In this document: one piece after another, positions 1 to 7,621 of the stretch
How the letters are laid out: each line of letters begins with the position of its first letter
How positions within the stretch are numbered: the first letter of the stretch is position 1
Source: Shimia sp. R9_2
GTDB lineage: Bacteria; Pseudomonadota; Alphaproteobacteria; Rhodobacterales; Rhodobacteraceae
Assembly (NCBI RefSeq): GCF_017743735.1
Contig: NZ_JAGHRO010000007.1
Location: 124,001 to 188,000 of the forward strand
Reading direction: 5' to 3'
Length of the DNA: 64,000 nucleotides
Program-made: the position numbers and the translations under genes
The notes under the pieces: generated by a model
Seen by the model: only the letters and a program-made list of their open reading frames with translations
What the model was told of the DNA's origin: nothing
Database searches by the model: none

Positions 1-856
1 AATTTGGCGAGTACGATGCGAGTTTATCGGAGTTGGCAATCTCGCAGTAGGCCCAAAGAAGCCCAGCATCTCCTCCGAAGTCTATTCTGGATGTGAGATG
101 ATCAGAGTAATTATACCCACCCGACGAAGTGGTAATTGATTGTATGCCTCGAGGAATGTGCCCATTAAATGTATGCGAGTACTTTACATCGAATTCTACA
201 ACTCTACTAACCACGTATAAGAACACTTTGTTTATTGCTCGGGAACCATTTGACTGGACTTCGTAAGGCACGATTGTATGCAGAACGATCAAAGGTACCA
301 AACCTGAACCGACTGCATTGCCAACATCACCATTGATTTCTGCGCCAAGTTTGCTCAACCAGAGCAAATCGTCCTTGGATGTTATACCTCTGTAAGAGAC
401 CTCCAATAAAGTGCAACCTTTTCTGAAAGCGTTCATGCTCTCCAATGCTAGTGGTATATGGCCGCTATCGTTACTTAGCCCTCGTGATCTGACCAAGCAA
501 AGAAGATCATCTCTCGAAAGGTCCAATGGTCGGATCTTAGATAAGAGTTTTAGCGCTTCGGGACCGCGTTTGAAGAACGAACTTTCAGATGCGCGTCCAA
601 GAGAAGAATTAGGGTTTCGAGGAGCATGTGAAGCCAACACGAAAACGCTTTCCCAGTCGTAGTCCGTTGGCAATAAGCCGTTGTCAATGTAGTATTCTGC
701 AGAAGAAAAATCGATATCGTCATTATACCAATACGAAAATGCCTTATCTATTTCGGCGATGAACCCATTAATATACTTGGTATCCGATGTAGCCGAATGA
801 GCCACACCCGAAGAAAACAAATACAGCATAGAAATAATAGAAAAAAAACGCTTCAC
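1..856 (-). CDS. Secreted hypothetical protein, truncated by window edge
   Basis: An open frame runs from a GTG at 856 to base 1 without a stop (about 285 codons), so the C-terminus is outside the window. An AGGAG box at about 865-869 sits 8 nt before the GTG. The N-terminus (VKRFFSIISMLYLFSSGVAHSA) looks like a Sec signal peptide: basic start, hydrophobic core and an Ala cleavage region near residue 22. The mature part is rich in Ser, Asn, Asp and aromatic residues. No family is recognised. Base use is clearly more AT-rich than the core genes further right, which fits acquired DNA. The left end of an IS element lies about 85 bp upstream of the start, so the native promoter may have been replaced. 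Confidence 0.6.
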   Translation of the reverse strand, partial: MKRFFSIISMLYLFSSGVAHSATSDTKYINGFIAEIDKAFSYWYNDDIDFSSAEYYIDNGLLPTDYDWESVFVLASHAPRNPNSSLGRASESSFFKRGPEALKLLSKIRPLDLSRDDLLCLVRSRGLSNDSGHIPLALESMNAFRKGCTLLEVSYRGITSKDDLLWLSKLGAEINGDVGNAVGSGLVPLIVLHTIVPYEVQSNGSRAINKVFLYVVSRVVEFDVKYSHTFNGHIPRGIQSITTSSGGYNYSDHLTSRIDFGGDAGLLWAYCEIANSDKLASYSPN

Positions 857-939
857 AATTACAACTCCTAAAATTAACCGCGTCGATTCTGTGCCACGCA
901 ATGGATTTACGTAATATTGGTTGCATCTCAAGATTGTTA

Positions 940-2613
940 ACCCGACATTCCCCAAGTAGCGTGCCGTCTGACGTCAAGATCGCCTGATTTTGCCAGTTGA
1001 ACAAGCGTTTTTCACCCTGAGCGGTGTCTGTGGTCGCGCAAACGCCTTGAGCTTCGCGGATTGGGCCGCGAACCCGCCTCTTCCTGGCCAGGTGGTGCCG
1101 TTTTTCAGCGCTGCGGACAGACCTGTCCTGCGGCTTTCGTTCAGTTTGGGTCGGGATGGTTGTCACGCACATGACGGAGGCGCTCGAAGGCGGCCGATGG
1201 CGGCGAGGATGGCGCGCTCCATCGGGCCGGTGACGGCCACCTCGGCCAGCTGGAAGGTTATGGCACGGGCGTGGCGGACAACGCGAGCACCGATTTTGAT
1301 CAGTTTCAGCTGGAGGCTGGTAAGTGACCAGTCGGCCATCGCCTCGGGCAACTCGATGCAGCGCAGGAAGGTCGCCAGATTGTAGGCCAGCGCATGCAGT
1401 TGCAGCCGGACCTCGTTGTCGCGGAACCGCTTGCACGAAAGCCGTGTCCATCGGAAGGCATACTTTCCTTCTTTGATGTGCTGCTCTGCCGTGCCGCGCT
1501 GGTTGTAAAACCGCACGACCCAGTCGGGCTCCATTGGTAGGTTGGTAACGATGAAGCCCACGCGGGGAAACAACTCGCCCGGATGCCATTCGATCTTCGC
1601 GATCACGCGGCGTGGCTTGTCCCAACTCTGAGCCTGATACTGGAAGTCCTCATAGAACCGCTTCACCTTGGTCAGTGAAGGCCGCCCCACTGGCCGCGTC
1701 AGCCGATGCACGATCTTCTCGCGCAGGACAGTGTTGGCGGGCAGCCGGATAGCGTAGAAGTAGCCCGCCTCTTCCAGCCGCGCATAGATCGAAGGGATCG
1801 CGTAGGCGGCGTCGGCCCGGAAGAACCGCCCCCCAAGCTCGCGCTCAGCATATCTGGCAATGACGGGGTCGAGGACGTCCCTCCAGCCATCGGCACTGTG
1901 GACGTTGCCATTGCGCAGGGCGCAGCGTTCCAGCATGCCGAACTGGTTGAACAGGAAGTTAGGGTGATAGCAGGTGCAGTCGAAATGCCCGTTCCATGCT
2001 GACCCTTCCTAATCACCGTGGGTGGGGCTGACCGAGCTGTCCATGTCCAGCACGATATACTTGAGCCCGCTGCGGTCATGGAACCGGTCGATCCATTGAC
2101 CGTTCAGATCGGCCAGCGCGGCCCGGTTCTCGGGCAAGGCCAGCGTCTCGGTCTCGAACCGCCCCATCTGCGATGTCGAGGCAGCCTGCGCATCGACGGC
2201 GCGCCCACCCACGACCTGGCGCATGACCGGATCGACGGCGAGACGGTCGGCGTCGTTGACGTCCTCGTAGCCCGCCAGCCGCCCGAACACCGACTGCCGA
2301 AACAGCCCGTCGAGCCGATGGACGGTGTTCTTGCCCCTGCGGTTGTCGCACAGCGCAGCAGACGCCAGATCGGACAGTCCAAGCGCGTCATCCAACTCGC
2401 GCATCACCAGAAGGCCGCCGTCGGAACTGAGCTGAGTGCCGCGAAATTCCAGTCGCACGCGAAGGCCAAAATCCACCCGATCTACCCGCTGCAATCCCGC
2501 ACCCTCTGGGTGATCCATGAAGCACGCCCCTCGCAGCCATCAACACTATGATTTATATGGGTAATGTCGAGTTCAGGACAGCGAAATCAGCGATTTACTT
2601 GGGGAAGGCGGGT
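940..2613 (-). mobile_element. IS1380-family insertion sequence
   Basis: One transposase frame is flanked by imperfect terminal inverted repeats. The left repeat at about 941-958 contains TTCCCCAAGTA (948-958); the right repeat at about 2596-2613 contains its exact complement TACTTGGGGAA (2596-2606). Similarity continues outward to CCCG on the left and CGGG on the right. TTAA occurs just outside both ends (937-940 and 2614-2617) and may be the target duplication; this makes the exact ends uncertain by 1-2 bases. About 200 bp of non-coding sequence separates the transposase stop from the left end. The family assignment rests on the transposase. Confidence 0.75.
1163..2518 (-). pseudogene. IS1380-family transposase interrupted by an in-frame amber codon
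   Basis: Two pieces in one frame, 2518-2009 and 2008-1163, would form a 451-residue transposase but for a TAG at 2009-2011 (codon 170). The reading before and after it (SPTHGD, stop, EGSAWNGHF) is continuous, so a single CAG-to-TAG change explains the break. DDE-type features are present: D160 in VLDMDSS, a later FRADAAY motif, and FYNQRGTAEQHIKEGK, which fits the Y(2)R(3)E(6)K signature around the catalytic Glu of IS4/IS1380-type enzymes. The downstream half alone lacks the first catalytic Asp, so the copy is probably inactive unless the stop is suppressed or read through. Confidence 0.85.
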
Positions 2614-2646
2614 TTAAGCTAATTGTTTCAGCGGGGTTAAGTTGAA

Positions 2647-2985
2647 ATGTCGTCACAGTCACCACACTCAGGAGGCCATGCGCTCCATTCCGCTTTCTGG
2701 CTTTTGCCTGCCGCAATGCTTGTTGTGGCCATCTTCCCTCTGCCCTACGGGTACTACCAGCTCCTGCGCTTGGTCGTCTACCTATGCGCAATTGCGCTTT
2801 CAATTTCCCAGTTTCGCGACAAGGGGCGAATATCCGTTCCGCTCATTCTGTTCGTTTTTTTGGCGACACTCTTTAACCCTGTTTTGCCTATCCATCTTAA
2901 CCGCGCGATTTGGCTGCCGGTCGATTTGATTGCGGCGGCCGTCTTTATTCTTAACTGGCGAAGTGTAAGAAGTAGCAAATTTTGA
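2647..2985 (+). CDS. Small integral membrane protein, DUF6804-like
   Basis: A 112-residue protein with about four hydrophobic segments (roughly residues 16-32, 38-53, 64-82 and 86-104). The spacing LPYGYYQLLR, then LFNPVLPIHLNRAIW, then a last helix matches what I know of the DUF6804 small membrane family, whose function is unknown. The ATG at 2647 lacks a strong ribosome-binding site. It lies only 34 bp from the right end of the IS element, so the original upstream region may have been displaced. It stands alone in the accessory block and is followed by an unrelated orphan. Confidence 0.65.
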   Translation: MSSQSPHSGGHALHSAFWLLPAAMLVVAIFPLPYGYYQLLRLVVYLCAIALSISQFRDKGRISVPLILFVFLATLFNPVLPIHLNRAIWLPVDLIAAAVFILNWRSVRSSKF

Positions 2986-3065
2986 TCTTGCCCGATGCCT
3001 CAGCACGTTTGCGGGCCGAAGCCTTCACCCCCCGACGATAGCTCCAACTCGGCCAATAGGAGGCG

Positions 3066-3485
3066 TTGTGTGCCGACCTGTCCAAGTTCATCGCCTATGC
3101 GGTCCCTGCGGCGGCTGCGGACAGTAAGACCATGATGCTGGTGGAGAACCTGCCAGACGGCGCGGCGTGGGTATTTGACCAGTGCGGGGAGGCCAGCGCG
3201 TTTGCGGAACGCAAGTATCTGACGATTGCCGAAGTCGCAGATGCAGCGCAAATGTCGGGTCAAGGCCGGTTGTCGGCCAACGTGGTACGCGAGGGCCTGA
3301 AAGCGGCGGGTTGTCATAACCACGCGCAAGTCCGGGCAGGGCGGGGCCGCATGTCGGTTTGGTTTGGTCCCGGCATGGATCAGGCGGAGCGCGACGTGGC
3401 GAAAGGGCTCAAACCGGCAGAGATCGGACGACAGGCCCAGAAGGAACGCGAGGCGGCGGCGGCTGTTGCCGAGGCCGTAGGCTGA
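3066..3485 (+). CDS. Hypothetical protein, possibly a truncated gene
   Basis: A 139-residue frame opening right after a TAG at 3057-3059. The first possible start is a TTG at 3066, only 2 nt after an AGGAGG, which is too close for normal initiation. An ATG pair at 3132-3137 is the next option. The middle (AERKYLTIAEVADAAQMSGQGR) looks helical, and the last 45 residues are Ala/Glu/Arg-rich and probably coiled coil. No family is recognised. The poor start suggests the C-terminal piece of a longer protein, perhaps of phage or plasmid origin. A strong GC hairpin follows the stop. Confidence 0.45.
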   Translation: MCADLSKFIAYAVPAAAADSKTMMLVENLPDGAAWVFDQCGEASAFAERKYLTIAEVADAAQMSGQGRLSANVVREGLKAAGCHNHAQVRAGRGRMSVWFGPGMDQAERDVAKGLKPAEIGRQAQKEREAAAAVAEAVG

Positions 3486-4649
3486 TAATCCCGCGCCGCC
3501 CCGGTCGATCTGGGGCGGTGCAACGCTGTGAGGTTGAGGCACGTTTTGGCCCTCACTAGGTAGCCCATGAGGCGGTTAAGCCCGGAGCCGAACAAAGACG
3601 GGTGAGTGACGGTCACTTTCACTAGGAGACCCGCGCGGGGTGAGAGGCCCGCGACCCCGGCAAAAGCTTCCTATTCGGAGCCTTGCCGCCGTCCTGACGC
3701 AAGACAAACCCCTTTTTTCATTGGCTAACGTCTAGGCTAAATTCCTGGCAATTTTTGCCTGTTTTGCTTAGCCGCCGTCCAGACGTCGCTAGACGTCAGA
3801 TATGTTGTCTGACTGGTTTTGTTGAAAATCGACCCCGCTAGACGGGGTTAAGTGATTGATCTAGCTAATCAATTTAGTGTGTCTAACGGAATAACTACTA
3901 TAAAAGTATATAGTTAAAAATAGGGCACCCTAGTCTCTCTAGGCACCCCTCCTATATCTCCAGAGTTTTCAGGCCGAAAATAGCGTTTCGCAAGACGGGA
4001 CAAAACAGTCAGAAACCGTGGGCTTGCGCCTTGGCCACGGCGGCTTGCCACGGGTTGTGATCGCCATGCTCAGCCAGCATGATGTGGCTGTGACGAATTC
4101 GAGAGACCAGCATACCCTCCCTTCGATCCGCGCCACCTCTGCTGCGAATTCGCGGGTGCCGTGCTTCACCTCAAACGGGACGCGAAAGAAGGCCGCGCCC
4201 AGCCGTCCCCCGGAAAGCGTCAATCTGGATCAACTCGCGCCGGATAGCGCCCTCACGCACGACAAGACGAAGTTCACGTCGCTGAGCTCTATCGCCTGCG
4301 AACCGACGGGGGTATTCTCAGAATTGAGCCCGGCGGCAGCCTGTCAAGCCTCGCCAATAGCTTCAACCGGCGCGCGCCGCTCCCCTTCTCACTTCCGGCG
4401 GGTATTGGTCAGTAAGAAACGACGTCAATCACGTCCGAATTCGCAATCGTCGGTCTGTTCGACCGGCTCACTTCGGTATTGCCGATGGTGGACCCGGTAA
4501 GTTCACGTCCATTCGTTTCCCCTTCTTCCTCGCGTCCGCTGTTATCAATTTTCAAAACGGTCGCGCCTCGGCTGGCTAGGGGCAAGAGATAAGAAGGACT
4601 GGACGACGTGCTAGCGCTTTGACTACATCGCCCCCCCTTGTAAGCCGCT
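3486..4649. other. Long stretch without a supportable gene
   Basis: After the hairpin at 3493-3521, bases 3540-3660 contain several short self-complementary segments. Bases 3700-3960 are AT-rich and carry six CTAG tetranucleotides in about 220 bp, three of them as CTAGACG or its complement, plus small hairpins (ACCCCG-CTAGA-CGGGGT at 3832-3848 and CCTAG-TCTCT-CTAGG near 3930). From about 3970 to 4330 the minus strand has broken protein-like stretches, for example GGRLGAAFFRVPFEVKHG, interrupted by stops, and a possible 34-codon ORF (about 4112-4008) with a GGAGGG before its ATG. This looks like gene remains; I cannot support a full gene. Confidence 0.5.
3493..3521 (+). terminator. GC-rich hairpin after the 3066-3485 gene
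   Basis: A 10-bp stem with one G-T pair (arms 3493-3502 and 3512-3521) encloses a 9-nt loop, 7 nt after the stop codon. No T-run follows, so it may stabilise the transcript end or pause polymerase rather than act as a classic intrinsic terminator. Confidence 0.4.
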
Positions 4650-5564
4650 CTACAAACTGCGGCTTGGGTTCATGGGCGGCACAATCGTGGCCTGAACGAG
4701 CGCAAGCCAACGCTGGTGCGCTCCCGCGTCCTGCGGCGCGTTCAAATGGGCCCGTAGCGTCCGCAGTACGGCCCATTGCCTCGCCTCGCCCACGGTCAAC
4801 CCCATAATCGGACGCAAAACGCTGACATGGTCGCGATAGAGGTCCATAAGTTCTTGTTGCTCGTCCGCACTCACCGGCTGGACGCGCGGACGTCCAGCGA
4901 GCGCGACAACGCCCCTGCGCGTGGGCTTGGGAATGCGCGGGCGGTCCGGCAGGCTACGGCGCGCTGAAGCCCCTGAAGCACCCCTTGAAGGCTGCCACAC
5001 GGCCCGCGAGCGGTGGCGCTCCCCTGCACCCCCTACGACGGCTTCTGAGTACTGTGCGGCGCGCTCCACGCGGGCCGGAAGCTTATTTAGTCGCACATCC
5101 ATCCAAGCCGCGTCGTTTCTGGTGTCGATTTGTAGTCGTTGGTAACGCCAGCGCAGCCAATCTGCGACCGCAGGGGCGAGACTGGCCACATCAATGCCGC
5201 CCAGGGCCTCCACAAACATCGCCTCGTGCTCGCCAAGGTCAATGGTACTGCCGGGCTGCCAAGGGTTCTTCTTCCAGGCATGGCCAAGGCGGTTGGCCGT
5301 TCGCCGCGCTTCGGCCCGGTTCCACTCCTCTGCGGAAACCTGCCCCGCCTCAAAGCGGCGTTTTTGGCGCTCGCGGAAGGCTTTGGCTGCCTTGGGGCCG
5401 CAGTGGCTTAAGCAGCGCCCCTTTCCCTCCTTTATCGGCGGGTTGGCACACTCGCCACCGTTTCGGGTGCGAGCGCCGCAAGCTGGAGCCAGCGGCCCGC
5501 CGCGCTGAAACAGCTTGGCAGCCGCTTGGAATATCTCGGTTTGGATCGGTACCGTCATGGTCAC
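4650..5564 (-). CDS. Orphan protein with a Cys/His cluster near the N-terminus
   Basis: A 304-residue protein. Residues about 29-56 contain a CGARTR...C...CLSHCG pattern, resembling the small CGAKTR...C...HGG putative zinc-binding motif often seen in phage and plasmid proteins of proteobacteria. The next segment (EVSAEEW-type helices with Trp-rich WLRWRYQRLQ) is mixed helix; residues about 180-235 are Arg/Pro/Ser-rich and probably disordered; the C-terminal 60 residues are helical. The start may be GTG 5564 or ATG 5558; neither has a strong ribosome-binding site. The function is unknown and the position within the accessory block supports a mobile origin. Confidence 0.6.
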   Translation of the reverse strand: MTMTVPIQTEIFQAAAKLFQRGGPLAPACGARTRNGGECANPPIKEGKGRCLSHCGPKAAKAFRERQKRRFEAGQVSAEEWNRAEARRTANRLGHAWKKNPWQPGSTIDLGEHEAMFVEALGGIDVASLAPAVADWLRWRYQRLQIDTRNDAAWMDVRLNKLPARVERAAQYSEAVVGGAGERHRSRAVWQPSRGASGASARRSLPDRPRIPKPTRRGVVALAGRPRVQPVSADEQQELMDLYRDHVSVLRPIMGLTVGEARQWAVLRTLRAHLNAPQDAGAHQRWLALVQATIVPPMNPSRSL

Positions 5565-5744
5565 GCACTCACTATAGCCACGCCGCCGCTCATGGGTGTT
5601 ACAATATAACGCAACAGTTTCACTCCGTCCACTTCACCTCACCCCGCTCGACTTCGAAAACAACATGAAAAGCGTGCAACTTTTGAGTAGATTGCCGAAG
5701 CCAATTTCCAATAGGTTCGTGACGAGAAAAAGAGGAAAATCAAA

Positions 5745-6128
5745 TTGGTACTAGAAATACGAAACTACTTAATCGCGAGCATCTTAGTCGTGTTTTGCTA
5801 TGTGCTGGGCAATGTCATAGTCTTTTTTTTGTGGGGATTTCAGGCCCCATTCGATACGTGGCGGGGAGGGCTTCGAGCGCTGCTTGGTCTTGGCGCTGGC
5901 CTCGGTCTCTACTTTGCCGCCATCGGCTCATTCAGTTTTTTGGAGGATAGGCACGCGGCACTTCCGCCAATAGTAATTTCTGTTGTTTGGGCAACCGTGA
6001 TCGTTCTGATCTACATTCTCGCGGCAGAACAGGCGGCGCAAGTGTTTCAGAATGGTTGGGAGGCTATGGCAGTGGTAATCCCTCCATTGGGGTGGGCGAT
6101 TTTCGGATTTCGAATACTCCGAGGTTAG
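5745..6128 (+). CDS. Small integral membrane protein, unknown function
   Basis: A 127-residue protein starting at TTG 5745, preceded by GAGG (5732-5735) at a workable distance. It has about four hydrophobic segments: residues 8-30, 42-65, 75-95 and 106-122. No cysteine cluster or other recognisable motif is present. It sits alone between the Cys-motif orphan (opposite strand) and the tRNA-Ser. The 5' flank (5640-5740) is AT-rich compared with the core genes further right. I do not recognise a family. Confidence 0.55.
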   Translation: MVLEIRNYLIASILVVFCYVLGNVIVFFLWGFQAPFDTWRGGLRALLGLGAGLGLYFAAIGSFSFLEDRHAALPPIVISVVWATVIVLIYILAAEQAAQVFQNGWEAMAVVIPPLGWAIFGFRILRG

Positions 6129-6436
6129 TCAACAGGCCACATCGCAGACAAATGTAGAAACGGCCAATTTTTTCAATTCGACCCCTTAGTTTGACTGCAC
6201 TGTCCAAAAGTCCAGAAATGCCCCGCTTTGCAGGTGGGGCATATACAACTAACCAGAGCGTTGTCGGGTGAGGATGGGGGGGGAGGAGCACCTGGCGCGG
6301 CAGGATGGCACACTTTGAGAGAGCGTTTAGCCAATGTTCAAACCAAGGCAATCCAAGCATAGCGCTGCTCGCAAGGGGGCACGGCAGGGGGCAGAGGGCG
6401 CAAGCAAAGGCCAAGCCATTGATTTTCCACAAAATG
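6129..6436. other. Intergenic region on the 3' side of tRNA-Ser
   Basis: No gene is supported. A hairpin with 7-bp arms (6218-6224 and 6236-6242) encloses an 11-nt loop. A G-run (about 6274-6281) precedes a short GC-rich stretch. If an element integrated into the tRNA, its attachment-site repeat would lie at the right edge of this interval; I did not find an obvious second copy of the tRNA 3' end within 1-6400. Confidence 0.4.
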
Positions 6437-6526
6437 TGGCGGAGGAGGTGGGATTCGAACCCACGGAGGGCGTTAACCCTCGTCGGTTTTCAAGACCGGT
6501 GCATTCGACCACTCTGCCACTCCTCC
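6437..6526 (-). tRNA. tRNA-Ser (anticodon UGA)
   Basis: A 90-nt class II tRNA read on the minus strand. The acceptor stem GGAGGAG pairs with CTCCTCC, the discriminator is G and the CCA end is encoded (6437-6439). The anticodon loop CTTGAAA gives UGA. A long variable arm (around CGAGGGTTAACGCCCTCG) and a T-arm with GGTTCGAATCC are present. The 3' end faces the accessory block to the left. Confidence 0.95.
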
Positions 6527-6725
6527 GACGCCCTCTCCCTAATTGGCCCAGCGCATGGTTTCAAGCGAAAAACCTGCGCAAAAACTCGCAGAGCACTTTG
6601 CTCAGACTTTCCATGCAAGGAACCGCAGGCTACACTCCCCCAAAGCGCTCCGGCATCTAACAAAGGAATGGTTACATTCCGCGATGCAACCGGAGCTACA
6701 GGCGTGAGCGGGCAGAGGACACAAG

Positions 6726-7607
6726 ATGCATACACAAAAGAGCGTTTTGCGCGACAATTCAAAACGTTGGCTTATTGGCCTCGGCTTAGCCGGAGCGGTA
6801 TTCTTGTCCGCTTGCTCTGAAATAGAAAACCCTTTCGCTAAGGGCGAGGAAGCGGTATCACCCTCAGACGCTGCGGGGCAGACCACCAAGCTGGTTGAAC
6901 GCGATGTTGAAGCCCCCGAAGTCTTTTCAGCTTCCGAAGCTGGCCTATGGGATGGTCGCCCTTCACTTGGCGGTGTGTGGGCTGCACACCCCGCCGTGGG
7001 AGATCCTGAACGCGTGATCATCCGCAATCAATCCAATGGGAAATTTGTGATCGGTGCTTTGTTCCGTAGGGAGCGAGAAATACCAGGCCCGCGCATCCAA
7101 GTGTCATCAGATGCGGCAGAAGCGCTTGGCATGATCGCAGGGCAACCTGTCGAATTAAACGTCACCGCATTGCGCCGTGAAGAGGTGGCTGAGGAACTCC
7201 CCGCGCCCGCTCCTGAAGAGGCTAGTGCGGAGCCAAGTGAAATTGCTGAGGTGCCTTTAGAGCCCATCGCTGCAGCAACTGCAGCCATCGCAGCGGCGGA
7301 AGCAAGCGCGTCTCCCGCTGCTCCAGAAACAACAGCCCGTTCAGAGGTAGCGCCGCCCCCATCCTCATCGACCCTTGCCAAACCATACGTGCAGATCGGT
7401 ATCTTTTCCGTGCAAGACAACGCCAAGCGCGCCGCGTCTCAAATGGAATCGGCCGGATTGCCATCACTCGTGCGCAAGACCACATCTGGCGAAAAGACAT
7501 TCTGGCGCGTCCTCGTTGGTCCTGCGAGCAGCAAATCAGGCCTGAAGACGATGACAGATACTGTGCATGGCATTGGCTTCACCGACGCCTATGCAGTGAC
7601 GAACTAA
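6726..7607 (+). CDS. SPOR-domain lipoprotein with an RlpA-like region
   Basis: A 293-residue envelope protein. Residues about 15-31 form a signal sequence ending in the lipobox LSAC, so Cys30 or so should be lipidated. Residues about 75-145 (GGVWAAHP...VIIRNQSNGK...) resemble the double-psi beta barrel of RlpA-type proteins. An Ala/Glu/Pro-rich linker covers about 145-215. The C-terminal 75 residues (YVQIGIFSVQDNAKRA...RVLVGP) are a SPOR domain, which binds denuded septal peptidoglycan. It is the first gene of an operon with a D,D-carboxypeptidase 14 nt downstream, consistent with cell-wall turnover at division. The exact role (lytic enzyme or adaptor) is inferred. Confidence 0.85.
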   Translation: MHTQKSVLRDNSKRWLIGLGLAGAVFLSACSEIENPFAKGEEAVSPSDAAGQTTKLVERDVEAPEVFSASEAGLWDGRPSLGGVWAAHPAVGDPERVIIRNQSNGKFVIGALFRREREIPGPRIQVSSDAAEALGMIAGQPVELNVTALRREEVAEELPAPAPEEASAEPSEIAEVPLEPIAAATAAIAAAEASASPAAPETTARSEVAPPPSSSTLAKPYVQIGIFSVQDNAKRAASQMESAGLPSLVRKTTSGEKTFWRVLVGPASSKSGLKTMTDTVHGIGFTDAYAVTN

Positions 7608-7621
7608 GGGAGACCAAGCAT

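Noticed and set aside
768-1625. Long minus-strand ORF across the IS left end.
   Set aside because: It is out of frame with the transposase and overlaps both it and the secreted orphan; its composition is not protein-like.
4018-4500. 160-codon plus-strand ORF in the accessory block.
   Set aside because: It is a Ser/Pro/Arg-rich shadow without a ribosome-binding site; the opposite strand carries the more protein-like, though broken, sequence.
6437-6526. A direct repeat of the tRNA-Ser 3' end as an island attachment site.
   Set aside because: I could not find a convincing second copy within the window, so no attachment site is listed.
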